A DNA stretch of 64,000 nt from Hydrogenophilales bacterium 16-64-46 (GCA_002281775.1 NCGY01000002.1:310001-374000); one strand, 5' to 3'; counted from the first letter of the stretch, positions 1-13,644 are shown. Numbers and translations are program-made. Notes: generated by a model not told the origin, from the letters alone.

Positions 1-3779
<3,779 letters not shown>

Positions 3780-4233
3780 CCGATTACCAACGCTTTCTCA
3801 TTGCCATGCAGCCATGTTTCAACCTGTCGCGCAGTGTCCTCGGCCGAATGCTTCAGCGCGCACTCCCAGACAGTGGCTACACGCCAGCCAAGAGCATGGA
3901 GTGCCCCCACGTGTCTTCTGTCGCGGACGACATTGCCCAAGAACTTCCGTTGCCAGAACTCTTCATTGGTCCGAGGTGTGGTGGAGTGGCGGCAGCCTTC
4001 GTGTCGATGCCAGAAGCAGCCGTGGACGAACACTACCGCCCTGTACTTCGGGAACACAAGATCGGGGGAGCCGGGTAGTTTTCTGACATGAAGTCGATAT
4101 CGGAATCCTCTGGAGAAAAGAAGGGCGCGAAGAATCCGTTCCGGCTTGGTGTCCTTTCCGCGAATACTCGACATCATGCGGCTGCGCTGAGGGTTGGTCG
4201 GGACGCGCATGGCCTTGGAAGCACTCCACTTGG

Positions 4234-5835
4234 ATGTCTGAAGAAACCGTCACTTCGCACATCAGTCATCCAACCCGATCAAGGGGAAGCGATCCGCGAG
4301 ACGACCTCTCGAAGCTTAGCATGCAGCAGATTCGCGAGAAATTACTAGGGGGCATGATGGCACGGGAACACATACATCCACCAAGCGCAGCCTGCCTCTC
4401 GGCGTCGATGAGGGATCTTGGGTACTCGCTAGAAACGGCCATCGCGGACCTGATTGATAACAGTATTTCAGCCGGCGCAGATAGGATTGAAATCATCTGC
4501 GACGTCTCCGGCGAGCATCCTCTAGTTGTCATTCTCGACAACGGCAAGGGAATGACTGAGGGGGAGTTGTTGGCTGCAATGCGCCATGGAACCGATAACC
4601 CCAAACGGCAGCGTTCGCCAAAGGATCTCGGGCGCTTTGGCCTTGGGCTGAAAACGGCGTCGTTCTCCCAATGCCGTTCCCTGACAGTAGTAAGCACAAA
4701 CGAGGCATCCATTTGCGGTGCCGAATGGGACCTGGATCGCATCGATGCCGCAGACGACTGGGTCCTGCGCCTTCTTGATGAGGCCGATATTCAGGTTTTG
4801 CCCTATGTACATCGCCTTGGCAAACAAGGAACTGCTGTCATCTGGCGAGAGCTCGACCGCTTGCTGGAAGAAGAAACTGGAGATCGCCGACAGGAGATCA
4901 TGAACGAGAAGCTTGAAGCGGTGGGACGGCATCTTTCCCTCGTCTTTCATCGCTTCCTTTCGGGCGAGGTCAAGGGACATCCCAAAATCGCACTCACCAT
5001 CAATGGCCACTCCGTTGCTGCATTCGATCCCTTCTGCAGAAAGAATCCAGCCACTCAGGTCCTCCCAGAGGAAATCGTCCGCATCGGCGATACAGAAGTG
5101 CGCCTGCAGCCCTATGTGCTGCCACATCACAGCCGTCTCTCCGCGTCAGAGTACGACTATTACCAGGATCGCAGCGACTTCATCTCCAACCAGGGAGGCT
5201 ATGTTTATCGGAACGGGCGCCTGATGGCGTGGGGAGATTGGTTCCGGTTGGTGCCGAAGGGTGAGGCGACCAAGCTGGCGCGGGTGCAGATCGACTTCCC
5301 CAACAGTCTGGACGAGGCCTGGACGATCGATATCAAGAAGTCACGCGCGCGCCCCCCCCATGCGGTGCGTGAGCGCCTGCGTCAGATCATCGACAGAATC
5401 ACCAGCCGCAGCGTGACAGTACATCGGGGACGCGGACAGAAGCTGTTTCAGGAAACCCAGGCTCCGTTCTGGGAGCGCTATGCCGATCATGATGGCATCC
5501 GGTTCGCGATCAACGAACAGCATCCAATCATTGCCACGCTGTCAAGAAGACTCTCGCCAGAGGATGCAGACCTGCTTCGCACGCTGCTTGATTCGGTTGC
5601 TGCCTCGCTGCCGGTCGAGATGATCTATTCCGACTACTCGACCCACCCGCGCGAGATCAATCAGAGATCGGTGGATGAAAGCCATGCCATGGAGCGTCTG
5701 AGGAGCCTGCGTCAGGTGCTGTACGGTGACGGGCCTGGCGATGCGAAGGCCTTTCTCCAGATCGTACGATCCACGCATCTATTCGATGGACAGATCGAGC
5801 TGGCCGAAAAATTCATCAACGAGGCCTTTGCATGA
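4234..5835 (+). CDS. GHKL ATPase of the MutL/MORC-like type found in defence operons
   Basis: The 533-residue protein has a GHKL ATP-binding fold in its first third: N-box ADLIDN (71-76), Mg/adenine motif LDNGKGM (101-107) and lid GRFGLGLKTASFS (133-145). The rest is not a histidine kinase or a standard MutL C-terminus. Iyer, Abhiman and Aravind (2008) described MutL/MORC-like ATPases encoded with Dcm methylases, Vsr, Z1 and PD-(D/E)XK proteins; this protein and its neighbours match that layout. Its stop overlaps the Z1 gene start by 4 bp (ATGA). The ATG at 4234 has only a weak GGAAG-like site upstream, so the start could move. A nucleotide-gated clamp role is inference. Confidence 0.85.
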   Translation: MSEETVTSHISHPTRSRGSDPRDDLSKLSMQQIREKLLGGMMAREHIHPPSAACLSASMRDLGYSLETAIADLIDNSISAGADRIEIICDVSGEHPLVVILDNGKGMTEGELLAAMRHGTDNPKRQRSPKDLGRFGLGLKTASFSQCRSLTVVSTNEASICGAEWDLDRIDAADDWVLRLLDEADIQVLPYVHRLGKQGTAVIWRELDRLLEEETGDRRQEIMNEKLEAVGRHLSLVFHRFLSGEVKGHPKIALTINGHSVAAFDPFCRKNPATQVLPEEIVRIGDTEVRLQPYVLPHHSRLSASEYDYYQDRSDFISNQGGYVYRNGRLMAWGDWFRLVPKGEATKLARVQIDFPNSLDEAWTIDIKKSRARPPHAVRERLRQIIDRITSRSVTVHRGRGQKLFQETQAPFWERYADHDGIRFAINEQHPIIATLSRRLSPEDADLLRTLLDSVAASLPVEMIYSDYSTHPREINQRSVDESHAMERLRSLRQVLYGDGPGDAKAFLQIVRSTHLFDGQIELAEKFINEAFA

Positions 5836-8495
5836 GCATCACAGCCATCACGGAAGAACGAAACATCGCCAACGCGCTCATCTCAGGCCTTGCCAACATG
5901 ACCGAGACGCCGACACGCGAGCAGGTGGAGGAGAAGGCGAGACAGATCGCAGCGATCTTCGGCTATACGGGTGATCTCCGCAGTATCGTCACGGAGGCGA
6001 TGATCTCGGTCGACACGCGCATGGGGGCTGGGGTTTCGCTGGTTGATGTCACTGCGAAGCATGATGATCAGTGGGTCCACAAGCGTGAGGGTGTCACATG
6101 GACGTATGCGGAATCATATGGGAATTTTCTTCTCAAGGAAGGTTGGCCTCCGCAGATGATCCAGTCGTTGAGCGATGTGTCGACCCGCATTCTCGGCCAC
6201 CTGCAGGATCCATTGAGTGAAGGCACAACATGGAACCGCCGCGGCCTTGTCATCGGTCATGTGCAGTCAGGCAAGACGGCCAACTACACTGGCCTGATAG
6301 CACGTGCCGCCGACGCCGGCTACAAGTTCATCATCGTCGTCGCCGGCATTCACAACAATCTGCGCAAGCAGACGCAGCAGCGCATCGATGAGGCCTTGAT
6401 CGGCCGATCTAGCGACCCCGAGGATCGTCGCAACATCGGTGTCGGTCTCATGCCGGGCTATCCGCATCCGGCCACTCTCACCAACATCAACGAGGACTTC
6501 AACAAGAACACGGCTGCAAAGAGCGGCTGGAAGATCAACGACTTCAGCAAGCCAATCATTCTGGTCATCAAGAAGAATGTCACGACGCTGACGGCTCTTC
6601 ACAAGTGGCTGAAGGAGCTGAACGCAGAGGGGGGCGATGGCCGGATTTCCGATGTGCCGATGCTTCTGATTGACGACGAGGCTGACAACGCGTCGATTAA
6701 CACGAACAAGGAGGATCTGGACCCGACCCGGACGAATGCGATGATCCGGCGCATCCTCGGGCTGTTCGCAAAATCGTGCTATGTCGGCTATACGGCTACA
6801 CCGTTCGCCAATATCTTCATCAACCCCGACGCCTATGGCGATGATGTGCGTGAGGAGCTGTTCCCGCGAGATTTCATCTATTGCCTGGACGCGCCAACGA
6901 CGTACTTCGGTGCCGAGAAGGTGTTCCTCGACGAGGCGACCAGTCAAGCGATCGTGAGACCGATTGACGATTGCGAGGATCTCATCCCGTACGCCCACAA
7001 GCGTGACGACCCCGTCCACGAGTTGCCCCCCAGCCTCTATCGCGCACTTAATGAATTCATCGTCGCCCGCGCCATCCGGAATCTGCGTGGGCAGACCGGC
7101 AAGCATTGCTCAATGATGGTCAATGTGTCGCGCTTCGTGCCAGTTCAGAAGGCCGTGCGTGACTTCCTGAGTCTCAGGGAGAAGAAGACCAGGGATGCGG
7201 TTCTCGCCAACTATGCGATGCCGGAAGAGGTTTCCTCTAGAAACGCGTACATGCAGGGCCTGAAGCAGGCCTTCGATGCCGAGTATGCCGACGCTGGGTT
7301 TGCCTGGGAGGAAGTGAAGGCTGCCCTCATTGGCGTCTTCGAGCACCTCCACCTCTATGTCATCAACAGCAAGAGTGATGAGGTGCTCGACTACGCCCGC
7401 TACGCGAAGGAAGGAGTCGGGTTGACCGCGGTCGCGGTCGGTGGTCTGAGCCTCTCTCGAGGCCTGACCATCGAGGGATTGACCGTTAGCTACATGTACC
7501 GCAACACGAAAATGTACGACACCCTCATGCAGATGGGCCGCTGGTTCGGTTACCGGCCGGGCTTCGAGGACCTCTGCCGCGTCCATCTCTCGCGTGATTC
7601 GATCAACTGGTACTCCCACATCGCCGATGCCGCCGAAGAGCTTGTACAGCAGGTCAAGCGCATGCGGCGCGATCGCCTCAGCCCGAAGGATTTTGGCCTG
7701 TACGTCCGCTCGCATCCGGACAGCCTGCTGATCACGGCGGCGAACAAGATGCGATCCGGCCAAGAGGTCACAGTCGAGCAGAGTTTCAGTGGGCGATTGC
7801 GGGAGAGCTACATTGTCTCCACTGACCCCGTCGTGAATGCTAGGAACCTTGCGCTGATCTCCGATCACTGGCGGAGTGGATTCGGCGGGCGACCGGAGGA
7901 GTCCACCGAAAAGGGCATCATCTTCAGGGACGTGCCAGTCGAGGTGATCGACGACTTCCTCACCCGCTTCGAATGCCATTCGGCCTTTGCCGGACAGAAG
8001 TCGGACGTGGTGAGCTATCTCGAACGGATTGCGGCGAAGCGCCCGCTGGCCGATGTTCTGCTGATTTCCCCTTCTGGTGGCCCGGGCGGTGAAAACCCGT
8101 TCACCCTGAGGAATCAAGTGCGCGTTGTCGGGAAGGATCAGCCGAACGGCACTTCGTGGCGCCTGAATAAGGACAGGGTTGCCTCGCGTAGCGACGAGAA
8201 GCTTGGGCTCAGCGAAGCACAACGCAATGAGGCCAGGACGCTGGCTGGCGGCGAAGATGGCTCAGTAGCGGTATCCGACACACATTACCGTATGGTCCGG
8301 AACAAGCCGCTCCTCATGATTCACAGCCTAGAGCCCAAGGGCGAGGCCGTGACGGGACCGATCGCCGCCTTCGGCGTCAGTTTTCCCTACGGGGACTATT
8401 CGACGACCATCAATGTCGTCGTGAACAAGGTCTGGCTCCAGCAGATGCAGGGTTACGCTGACGATCCTGACGAGGAGGATGACTACGATGCTTGA
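5832..8495 (+). CDS. Z1-domain protein, superfamily II helicase-like ATPase
   Basis: The 887-residue protein contains a P-loop GHVQSGKTAN (142-151) and a Walker B/DExx motif LLIDDEADN (278-286). A second helicase-half motif block runs from GGLSLSRGLTIEGLTVSY to QMGRWFGYRPGFEDLCR, which is the signature of the Z1 domain. This family is encoded with GHKL ATPase, PD-(D/E)XK and AIPR genes and is thought to be the motor of a restriction-like system. It overlaps the ATPase gene by 4 bp and the downstream nuclease gene by 8 bp, so the genes are probably translated together. ATP-driven translocation or strand opening is inferred, not shown. Confidence 0.88.
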   Translation: MSITAITEERNIANALISGLANMTETPTREQVEEKARQIAAIFGYTGDLRSIVTEAMISVDTRMGAGVSLVDVTAKHDDQWVHKREGVTWTYAESYGNFLLKEGWPPQMIQSLSDVSTRILGHLQDPLSEGTTWNRRGLVIGHVQSGKTANYTGLIARAADAGYKFIIVVAGIHNNLRKQTQQRIDEALIGRSSDPEDRRNIGVGLMPGYPHPATLTNINEDFNKNTAAKSGWKINDFSKPIILVIKKNVTTLTALHKWLKELNAEGGDGRISDVPMLLIDDEADNASINTNKEDLDPTRTNAMIRRILGLFAKSCYVGYTATPFANIFINPDAYGDDVREELFPRDFIYCLDAPTTYFGAEKVFLDEATSQAIVRPIDDCEDLIPYAHKRDDPVHELPPSLYRALNEFIVARAIRNLRGQTGKHCSMMVNVSRFVPVQKAVRDFLSLREKKTRDAVLANYAMPEEVSSRNAYMQGLKQAFDAEYADAGFAWEEVKAALIGVFEHLHLYVINSKSDEVLDYARYAKEGVGLTAVAVGGLSLSRGLTIEGLTVSYMYRNTKMYDTLMQMGRWFGYRPGFEDLCRVHLSRDSINWYSHIADAAEELVQQVKRMRRDRLSPKDFGLYVRSHPDSLLITAANKMRSGQEVTVEQSFSGRLRESYIVSTDPVVNARNLALISDHWRSGFGGRPEESTEKGIIFRDVPVEVIDDFLTRFECHSAFAGQKSDVVSYLERIAAKRPLADVLLISPSGGPGGENPFTLRNQVRVVGKDQPNGTSWRLNKDRVASRSDEKLGLSEAQRNEARTLAGGEDGSVAVSDTHYRMVRNKPLLMIHSLEPKGEAVTGPIAAFGVSFPYGDYSTTINVVVNKVWLQQMQGYADDPDEEDDYDA

Positions 8496-9453
8496 GTCCT
8501 CTCCGTGGGATGACATCGCCGTTCCGGGAGCGGACTTCAATGTCCGCCAGGTTTCGGTGGGAACGGCCGTGCCCTGTTTCTGGGGACGCGATGCCGGTGG
8601 TGCCTGCCTGTTCATCGTGGAGCTTCAGGGTGACCATGCAGCCCAGTACCGGAAGAACGCGGTCACGGTGAACGGCATCGATGTCGATCTTCGTGCCGGA
8701 GATCAGGGACAGCAGCACTTGATCCTCGCCCTTGAAAGGCAGGTCGACCGCGATCTCTTCGAAGGGCTGTGCCGCACCCTTGTATCCTCGCTGGAGCACG
8801 CCACCGACTCGGCGAGCTCTCTCGCGGTCTCTCTGGCACACATCCTCCGCTGGAAGACCTTCCTGTCAGGCCGGAGTCAGCACCTGTCCATCGAGGAAGT
8901 GCGTGGTCTCTTCGCCGAAATCGCCTTCCTGACGGAACTGATTGATCGGCAGATGTCGAGCAATGCCGCCGTCGAAGCCTGGCTCGGTCCGGAGCGATCA
9001 CATCAGGATTTCATATTCGGCAACACAGCCGTCGAGGTGAAATCGCTCTCGGGGGCAGAGCGGAGCAGCATCCGCATTTCGTCAGAAGACCAGCTTGAAT
9101 CCCTGAACGATGCGCTGTTCCTGCGCGTGTACCGGCTGAGCAGCCTGGCCGACGCTGCAGGAGCTCGCTCTCTCAACGAAATCGTCTCAGCATTCCAGGC
9201 GCGTCTCGGCGAGGCGGACGCCGTCGAGGCCTTTGACAGGAAGCTGGTTGCGTACGGCTATGCCCCGCTACCTGACTACGATGAGCCTCGCTTTGTCGTC
9301 AGCGATGTGCGCAGCTATCGCGTCGGTGACGGTTTTCCGCGTCTCATGCGGTCGCAACTGCCGACAGGGATTGCCAACGTAGCCTACGACATCAAGCTAG
9401 AAACGATAGCTCAGTACGAGTGCGACGGGGTCGCGATCTTCGGAGGAGAGTGA
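8488..9453 (+). CDS. PD-(D/E)XK motif protein (DUF4420-like), predicted nuclease
   Basis: The 321-residue protein has a PD-(D/E)XK-type core: a conserved Glu in the helix before it (LFAEIAFL, about 141-148), Asp174 in SHQDFIFG and Glu183-x-Lys185 in AVEVKSLSG. It is the expected nuclease partner of the Z1 protein. The start at 8488 is preferred because the strong GAGGAGG site (8472-8478) lies 9 bases before it; the in-frame ATG at 8479 would touch that site. The gene overlaps the Z1 stop by 8 bp, and its own stop overlaps the AIPR gene start (TGATG). Confidence 0.82.
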   Translation: MLESSPWDDIAVPGADFNVRQVSVGTAVPCFWGRDAGGACLFIVELQGDHAAQYRKNAVTVNGIDVDLRAGDQGQQHLILALERQVDRDLFEGLCRTLVSSLEHATDSASSLAVSLAHILRWKTFLSGRSQHLSIEEVRGLFAEIAFLTELIDRQMSSNAAVEAWLGPERSHQDFIFGNTAVEVKSLSGAERSSIRISSEDQLESLNDALFLRVYRLSSLADAAGARSLNEIVSAFQARLGEADAVEAFDRKLVAYGYAPLPDYDEPRFVVSDVRSYRVGDGFPRLMRSQLPTGIANVAYDIKLETIAQYECDGVAIFGGE

Positions 9454-11522
9454 TGGAGCAGACTGGTGAAGAGTTCTTCCACGATTTTCGACAGGAACTG
9501 TTGGCCGGTGCCGAAGCCAATGGCAGGTTTCAGCTCGACGAGTTCATGGAAACTGTCGCAGCTGAACTTATCGAAACAGGCTTTACGGAAGGTTTCGAAC
9601 TCTGCCATTTCCGGGCGCAGCGTAGTATGCGCGTGGATGGTTACTGGTTCAATGACGAAGGAGTCTTGGACCTCTTCATCGCGGACTTCGATTCCCGAGG
9701 CGAGCTGGCATCCCTCACCAGAACGGAAGTGGATGCCGCATTCAAGCGTATTGCCAACTTCTTTGAGGCCAGTGCTGACAAGGGCCTGTCCAGCGAACTG
9801 GAGGTCACATCGCCAGAGTACGGTCTTGCTAGGCAGATCTCGGATCGCAGGGACGCCATTCGGCAGGTCAATCTGATTCTCTTCTCCGAGCGCACTCTCA
9901 GCGGGAAGATCCAGGCTCTTCCCGATACGGAAGTGGGGGGTATCTTGGCGACCTACCACATCTGGGACATCTCTCGACTGCATCGTCAGCGCAGCTCGCG
10001 CAGCCACAAAGAGCCACTCGACCTCGATTTTCAGCAGATGTTCGGCAAGGGTATCTCTTGCCTTCCTGCCCACCTGGGGACCGATGCCTATCACTCCTAT
10101 CTCATGGTCATGCCTGCCGAAGTACTGGCGAGCCTGTACGAAAAATTCGGAGCCCGATTGCTTGAGCAGAATGTCCGAACATTCCTGCAGGCCCGGGGCA
10201 ATGTGAACCAGGGAATAAGGGCCACGATTCTGAACGAACCGGGAATGTTCTTTGCCTACAACAATGGGATCACGGCCACTGCGCAGAGTGTCGAGGCTGC
10301 GACGACGGATTCAGGCTTGGTGGTCACAAGGGTTGTCGATCTCCAGATCGTCAATGGCGGCCAGACCACTGCATCGCTGTTCCATACACGGAAGCGGGAC
10401 AAGGCGGACCTTTCTCAGATATTCGTTCAGATGAAGCTGTCCGTCATCGACAGCCAGCAAAGCGAGATGGTTGTGCCGAAGATATCGGAGTATGCGAACA
10501 CCCAGAATCGGGTGAATGCTGCCGACTTCTTCTCAAATCATCCGTTCCATGTCCGGATGGAAGGATTCTCGCGGCGCATTTGGGCGCCGGCGCAGAAAGG
10601 GGCCCCGCGTGAGACGCGCTGGTTCTATGAGCGCGCACGTGGCCAGTATGCCGATGCACAGTCGAAGCTCACCCCGGCGGAGCAACGCCGCTTCAAGGCG
10701 GAGCATCCCAAGCCGCAGATGTTCACAAAGACAGATCTCGCAAAATTCGAGAACGCCTGGGATGACCACCCCAGGTGGGTGAATCTTGGCTCCCAGAAGA
10801 ACTTTTCCCGATACGCAGCACGCATCGGTGGTGAGTGGGAGAAGTCACCCGATTCATTCAACGAGTTCTATTTCAAGAGGGCGGTCGCACGTAGTCTGAT
10901 CTTCCGCGCCACGGAGCGCATTGTTTCTGCGCAGCCTTGGTACAACGGCGGATACCGAGCAAACATCGTGGCATACGCATTGGCGGTACTCAGCGACATC
11001 ACGAAGCGCAGAAAAGAGAGCATCGACTTTCTGCGAATCTGGAATGCACAGATGGTCGATTCCGTGCTGGAGGACGCCATTGCTGTTGTGTCGGAGGTGG
11101 TGAATGATGACATCACCAGGCCCCCACAGGGCATCTCGAACATTTCCGAATGGTGCAAGAAGGAGGCGTGCTGGACCAGGATTCAAGCCCGTACTGAAAC
11201 CATCGCCAATCTTCTCTCGCCCGAATTCTACGATCAACTTGTTCCGCAGGATGATCAGGTGGAGATCGTGAAGTCGGCGAAGCAGACACAGCGGGTCGAC
11301 AACGGCATCGAGGCGCAGCGAAAAGTGTTAGCTGTTTCTGCCACCGATTGGGCTCGCATTCATCGGTCCTTGCTCGAGAAGGATTTACTCACTCCAAAGG
11401 AAGAAGGAGTGCTCAGGATAGCCATGCAGATGCCTACAAAGGTTCCCACGGAGAAGCAGTGCGCAATCCTCCTTGAAGTTCTTGAGAAGGGACGTGCTGA
11501 AGGGGTTGTGGTTAAAGGGTAG
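9453..11522 (+). CDS. AIPR family protein (abortive infection phage resistance-like)
   Basis: The 689-residue protein carries the AIPR domain, seen as NQGIRATILNEP, FFAYNNGITATAQ and VDLQIVNGGQTTASLF in the middle of the chain. The family is named for phage abortive infection and recurs as the last gene of Z1/PD-(D/E)XK operons. The biochemical role is unknown. The start is the ATG at 9453, overlapping the preceding TGA and placed 4 bases after GGAGGAG (9442-9448); an earlier in-frame codon at 9420 has no such support. N-terminal residues around VLDLFIADFDS might be another degenerate nuclease-type core, but this is weak. Confidence 0.87.
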   Translation: MEQTGEEFFHDFRQELLAGAEANGRFQLDEFMETVAAELIETGFTEGFELCHFRAQRSMRVDGYWFNDEGVLDLFIADFDSRGELASLTRTEVDAAFKRIANFFEASADKGLSSELEVTSPEYGLARQISDRRDAIRQVNLILFSERTLSGKIQALPDTEVGGILATYHIWDISRLHRQRSSRSHKEPLDLDFQQMFGKGISCLPAHLGTDAYHSYLMVMPAEVLASLYEKFGARLLEQNVRTFLQARGNVNQGIRATILNEPGMFFAYNNGITATAQSVEAATTDSGLVVTRVVDLQIVNGGQTTASLFHTRKRDKADLSQIFVQMKLSVIDSQQSEMVVPKISEYANTQNRVNAADFFSNHPFHVRMEGFSRRIWAPAQKGAPRETRWFYERARGQYADAQSKLTPAEQRRFKAEHPKPQMFTKTDLAKFENAWDDHPRWVNLGSQKNFSRYAARIGGEWEKSPDSFNEFYFKRAVARSLIFRATERIVSAQPWYNGGYRANIVAYALAVLSDITKRRKESIDFLRIWNAQMVDSVLEDAIAVVSEVVNDDITRPPQGISNISEWCKKEACWTRIQARTETIANLLSPEFYDQLVPQDDQVEIVKSAKQTQRVDNGIEAQRKVLAVSATDWARIHRSLLEKDLLTPKEEGVLRIAMQMPTKVPTEKQCAILLEVLEKGRAEGVVVKG

Positions 11523-11582
11523 GTTCTGCACTGAAGCAAGTGACGAGATCGTCCCCGGCAGTGGAAGCCGAGCAACGCGCCG

Positions 11583-11611
11583 TTGACATGGCGTACGCGA
11601 ATGCGTACCAT
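11583..11611 (+). promoter_or_regulatory. Promoter and operator of the YefM/YoeB-type toxin-antitoxin operon
   Basis: A perfect -35 box TTGACA (11583-11588) is followed after 17 bp by TACCAT (11606-11611). The spacer contains GTACGC, GAAT, GCGTAC (11593-11608), a perfect inverted repeat. Its two GTAC cores (11593-11596 and 11605-11608) are 12 bp apart. The E. coli yefM-yoeB operator is known for two TGTACA-cored palindromes with 12-bp centre spacing, so this looks like the autoregulatory site. A Shine-Dalgarno AGGAG at 11627-11631 precedes the antitoxin start by 6 bases. Confidence 0.75.
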
Positions 11612-11637
11612 TTGCCCGTCCTCGCTAGGAGCCGCAA

Positions 11638-11880
11638 ATGACTACCCTCACCGCAAGCGAAGCACGCGCCAACCTCTATCGCCTGATCGACCAGACTGCT
11701 GAATCGCATCAGCCGATTCACATTGCCGGCAAGCGGACGAGCGCGGTGCTGTTGTCCTCCGAAGACTGGCAGGCCATACAGGAGACGCTCTATCTCCTCT
11801 CGGTTCCCGGGATGCGCGAGTCGATCAAGGAAGGTATGGCCGAGCCGCTGGATAAGAGCGCCCGGGCGCTCAAGTGGTGA
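11638..11880 (+). CDS. Type II antitoxin, YefM (Phd/YefM) family
   Basis: The 80-residue protein begins MTTLTASEARANLYRLIDQ, typical of the Phd/YefM DNA-binding fold, and continues with HIAGKRTSAVLLSSEDW. The C-terminal part is the usual toxin-neutralising tail. It is expected to bind and block the toxin encoded immediately downstream and to repress its own promoter, where a matching operator lies. Its stop codon overlaps the toxin start. The pair sits at the end of the defence island and may stabilise it; that role is inference. Confidence 0.93.
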   Translation: MTTLTASEARANLYRLIDQTAESHQPIHIAGKRTSAVLLSSEDWQAIQETLYLLSVPGMRESIKEGMAEPLDKSARALKW

Positions 11881-12140
11881 GCTGGCAACTCGTTTATTCC
11901 AAGCACGCGCAGAAGGATGCGAAGAAACTGGCGGCGGCTGGCCTGAAAAACAAGGCCATGGAGTTACTGAAGGTGATCGCTGCCGACCCGTTCCAGAATC
12001 CACCGCCCTACGAAAAGCTGGTTGGTGATCTGGCAGGTGCGTATTCCCGGCGCATCAATATCCAGCATCGCCTCGTCTACCAGGTTTTTCCCAAGGAGCG
12101 GGTGGTACGCGTACTTCGCATGTGGACGCACTACGAATGA
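11874..12140 (+). CDS. Type II toxin, YoeB/Txe family ribosome-dependent mRNA interferase
   Basis: YoeB toxins bind the ribosomal A site and cleave mRNA. The 88-residue protein has the family layout: SWQLVYSKHAQKDAKKL at the N-terminus, a middle stretch PYEKLVGDLAGAYSRRI, and a C-terminal block HRLVYQVF...VLRMWTHYE. The start is GTG at 11874 or 11877, both inside the end of the antitoxin gene. Length matches the family (about 85 residues). Confidence 0.92.
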   Translation: MVSWQLVYSKHAQKDAKKLAAAGLKNKAMELLKVIAADPFQNPPPYEKLVGDLAGAYSRRINIQHRLVYQVFPKERVVRVLRMWTHYE

Positions 12141-12177
12141 TGGCTGCACGGCGCTGCTTGTCAGCCGGCAATAAACC

Positions 12178-13623
12178 ATGACCCCCCAACGCCTGGCCTT
12201 CGTCGACCTCGAAACAACAGGTGCCAATCCCGTCCACGACCGCATCACCGAAATCGGCATCGTGCTGGTCGAAGACGGCCACGCCACGCGCTGGAGCACG
12301 CTGGTCGATCCGGGTTGCCGCATTCCGCCTTTCATCCAGACGCTGACCGGGATTACGCCGGAGGTGGTGGCGGACGCGCCGCGTTTCGAGGCGCTGGCGG
12401 ACGAGATCCAGTCGCGGCTGGCGGGCTGTCTGTTCGTGGCGCACAACGCGCGTTTCGACTACGGGTTTCTCAAGAACGAGTTCAAGCGCATGGGGCGGCG
12501 TTTCCAGGCCGACGTGGTGTGTACGGTGAAGCTGTCGCGGCGGCTGTTTCCGCAGTTTCACAAGCACAGCCTGGACAGCCTGATCGAACGCCACGGTCTG
12601 CTGGCGGACGACCGCCATCGCGCGCTGGCCGACGCCGAGCTGATCTGGCAGTTCTGGCAAAAACTGCAGGCGCAGCCGGGGCTGGCGGCGCTGGACGAGG
12701 CGGTGCGCCAGCAGTTCGTGCGGCCGTCGCTGCCGCCGCACCTGGATGCGGGCGTGCTCGACGACCTGCCCGATCTGCCGGGCGTGTATCTGTTCTACGG
12801 CGAGGACGACGTGCTGCTCTACGTGGGTAAGAGCATCAATTTGCGGCAGCGCGTGCTGTCGCATTTTCAGGCCGACACGCGCGCTTTTCGCGAGCTGCGC
12901 ATCAGCCAGCAAATCCGTCGCATCGAGTGGCGCGAGACGGTGGGCGAGCTGGGTGCGCTGCTGCTGGAGTCGTGGCTGATCAAGTCACGGCAGCCCGTGC
13001 ACAATCGGGCGCTGCGCCGCAACAGTGAACTGTGCACCTGGCAGTTGGTGGAACACGCGGTGGGCGATTTCCGTCCCCGGCTGGTATGCGGTGAAGACCT
13101 CGACCTGACCCAGACCCGTGATTGCTTCGGCCTGTTTTCCAGCCAGCGCGAAGCCACGCTGGCGCTGAAGAAAATCGCCGAGGCCAACCAGCTCTGCCTT
13201 GCCACGCTGGGGCTGGAAAAGACCACGGGCAAGGGTCGGCCGTGCTTTGGCTATCAGTTACAGCAGTGCAAGGGCGCGTGTGTGGGCAGGGAAGCCATTG
13301 GCCTGCACAGCGCGCGCCTGATGGCGGCACTGGCCCGGCTCAAGCTCAAAACCTGGCCTTATCCGGGGGTGATCGGCATCGTCGAGCGTGACGAGGTCAG
13401 TGAACGCGAAGACATCCACGTGGTACACAACTGGTGCTATCTGGGCACGGCGCACGACGAGGCGCAGTTGGCGGCGATACTGGATACACGCAGCGCGCCG
13501 GTGTTCGACCGGGATACCTACAAACTGCTGGCCAAGCATCTGGGCGGCAAGGTGCGAGTGATGCCGCTGGCGTTCGCACCCAAACAAACGCCCGGCGAAC
13601 CGGGCGTGTGCGGGGCGGATTAG
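12178..13623 (+). CDS. DnaQ-type 3'-5' exonuclease fused to a GIY-YIG (UvrC/Cho-like) nuclease
   Basis: The N-terminal domain (about 1-170) is a DEDDh exonuclease: FVDLETTG (7-14), AHNARFDYGFL and HRALADAELIWQF. A GIY-YIG domain follows (about 195-280) with GVYLFYGEDDVLLYVGKS and a Cho/UvrC-like C-terminal part containing CFGYQLQQCKGACVG. This architecture is known in proteobacteria and is often annotated as DNA polymerase III epsilon-like or excinuclease Cho; a role in DNA repair is likely. It is not the replicative proofreading subunit. It begins 37 bases after the toxin gene and probably marks the return to the ancestral chromosome. The 3' end of the coding sequence also contains a terminator that acts on the opposite strand. 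Confidence 0.88.
   Translation: MTPQRLAFVDLETTGANPVHDRITEIGIVLVEDGHATRWSTLVDPGCRIPPFIQTLTGITPEVVADAPRFEALADEIQSRLAGCLFVAHNARFDYGFLKNEFKRMGRRFQADVVCTVKLSRRLFPQFHKHSLDSLIERHGLLADDRHRALADAELIWQFWQKLQAQPGLAALDEAVRQQFVRPSLPPHLDAGVLDDLPDLPGVYLFYGEDDVLLYVGKSINLRQRVLSHFQADTRAFRELRISQQIRRIEWRETVGELGALLLESWLIKSRQPVHNRALRRNSELCTWQLVEHAVGDFRPRLVCGEDLDLTQTRDCFGLFSSQREATLALKKIAEANQLCLATLGLEKTTGKGRPCFGYQLQQCKGACVGREAIGLHSARLMAALARLKLKTWPYPGVIGIVERDEVSEREDIHVVHNWCYLGTAHDEAQLAAILDTRSAPVFDRDTYKLLAKHLGGKVRVMPLAFAPKQTPGEPGVCGAD
13581..13607 (-). terminator. Rho-independent terminator for the PhnD-rhodanese gene, inside a convergent coding sequence
   Basis: Read on the minus strand, an 8-bp stem ACGCCCGG/CCGGGCGT closes a TTCG tetraloop and is followed by the T-rich tail TTTGTTTG. 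It lies about 37 bases past the stop of the minus-strand gene ending at 13645, and within the last codons of the convergent exonuclease gene. Confidence 0.7.
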
Positions 13624-13644
13624 TGTTGAGCCCAGGCTGGCGAT

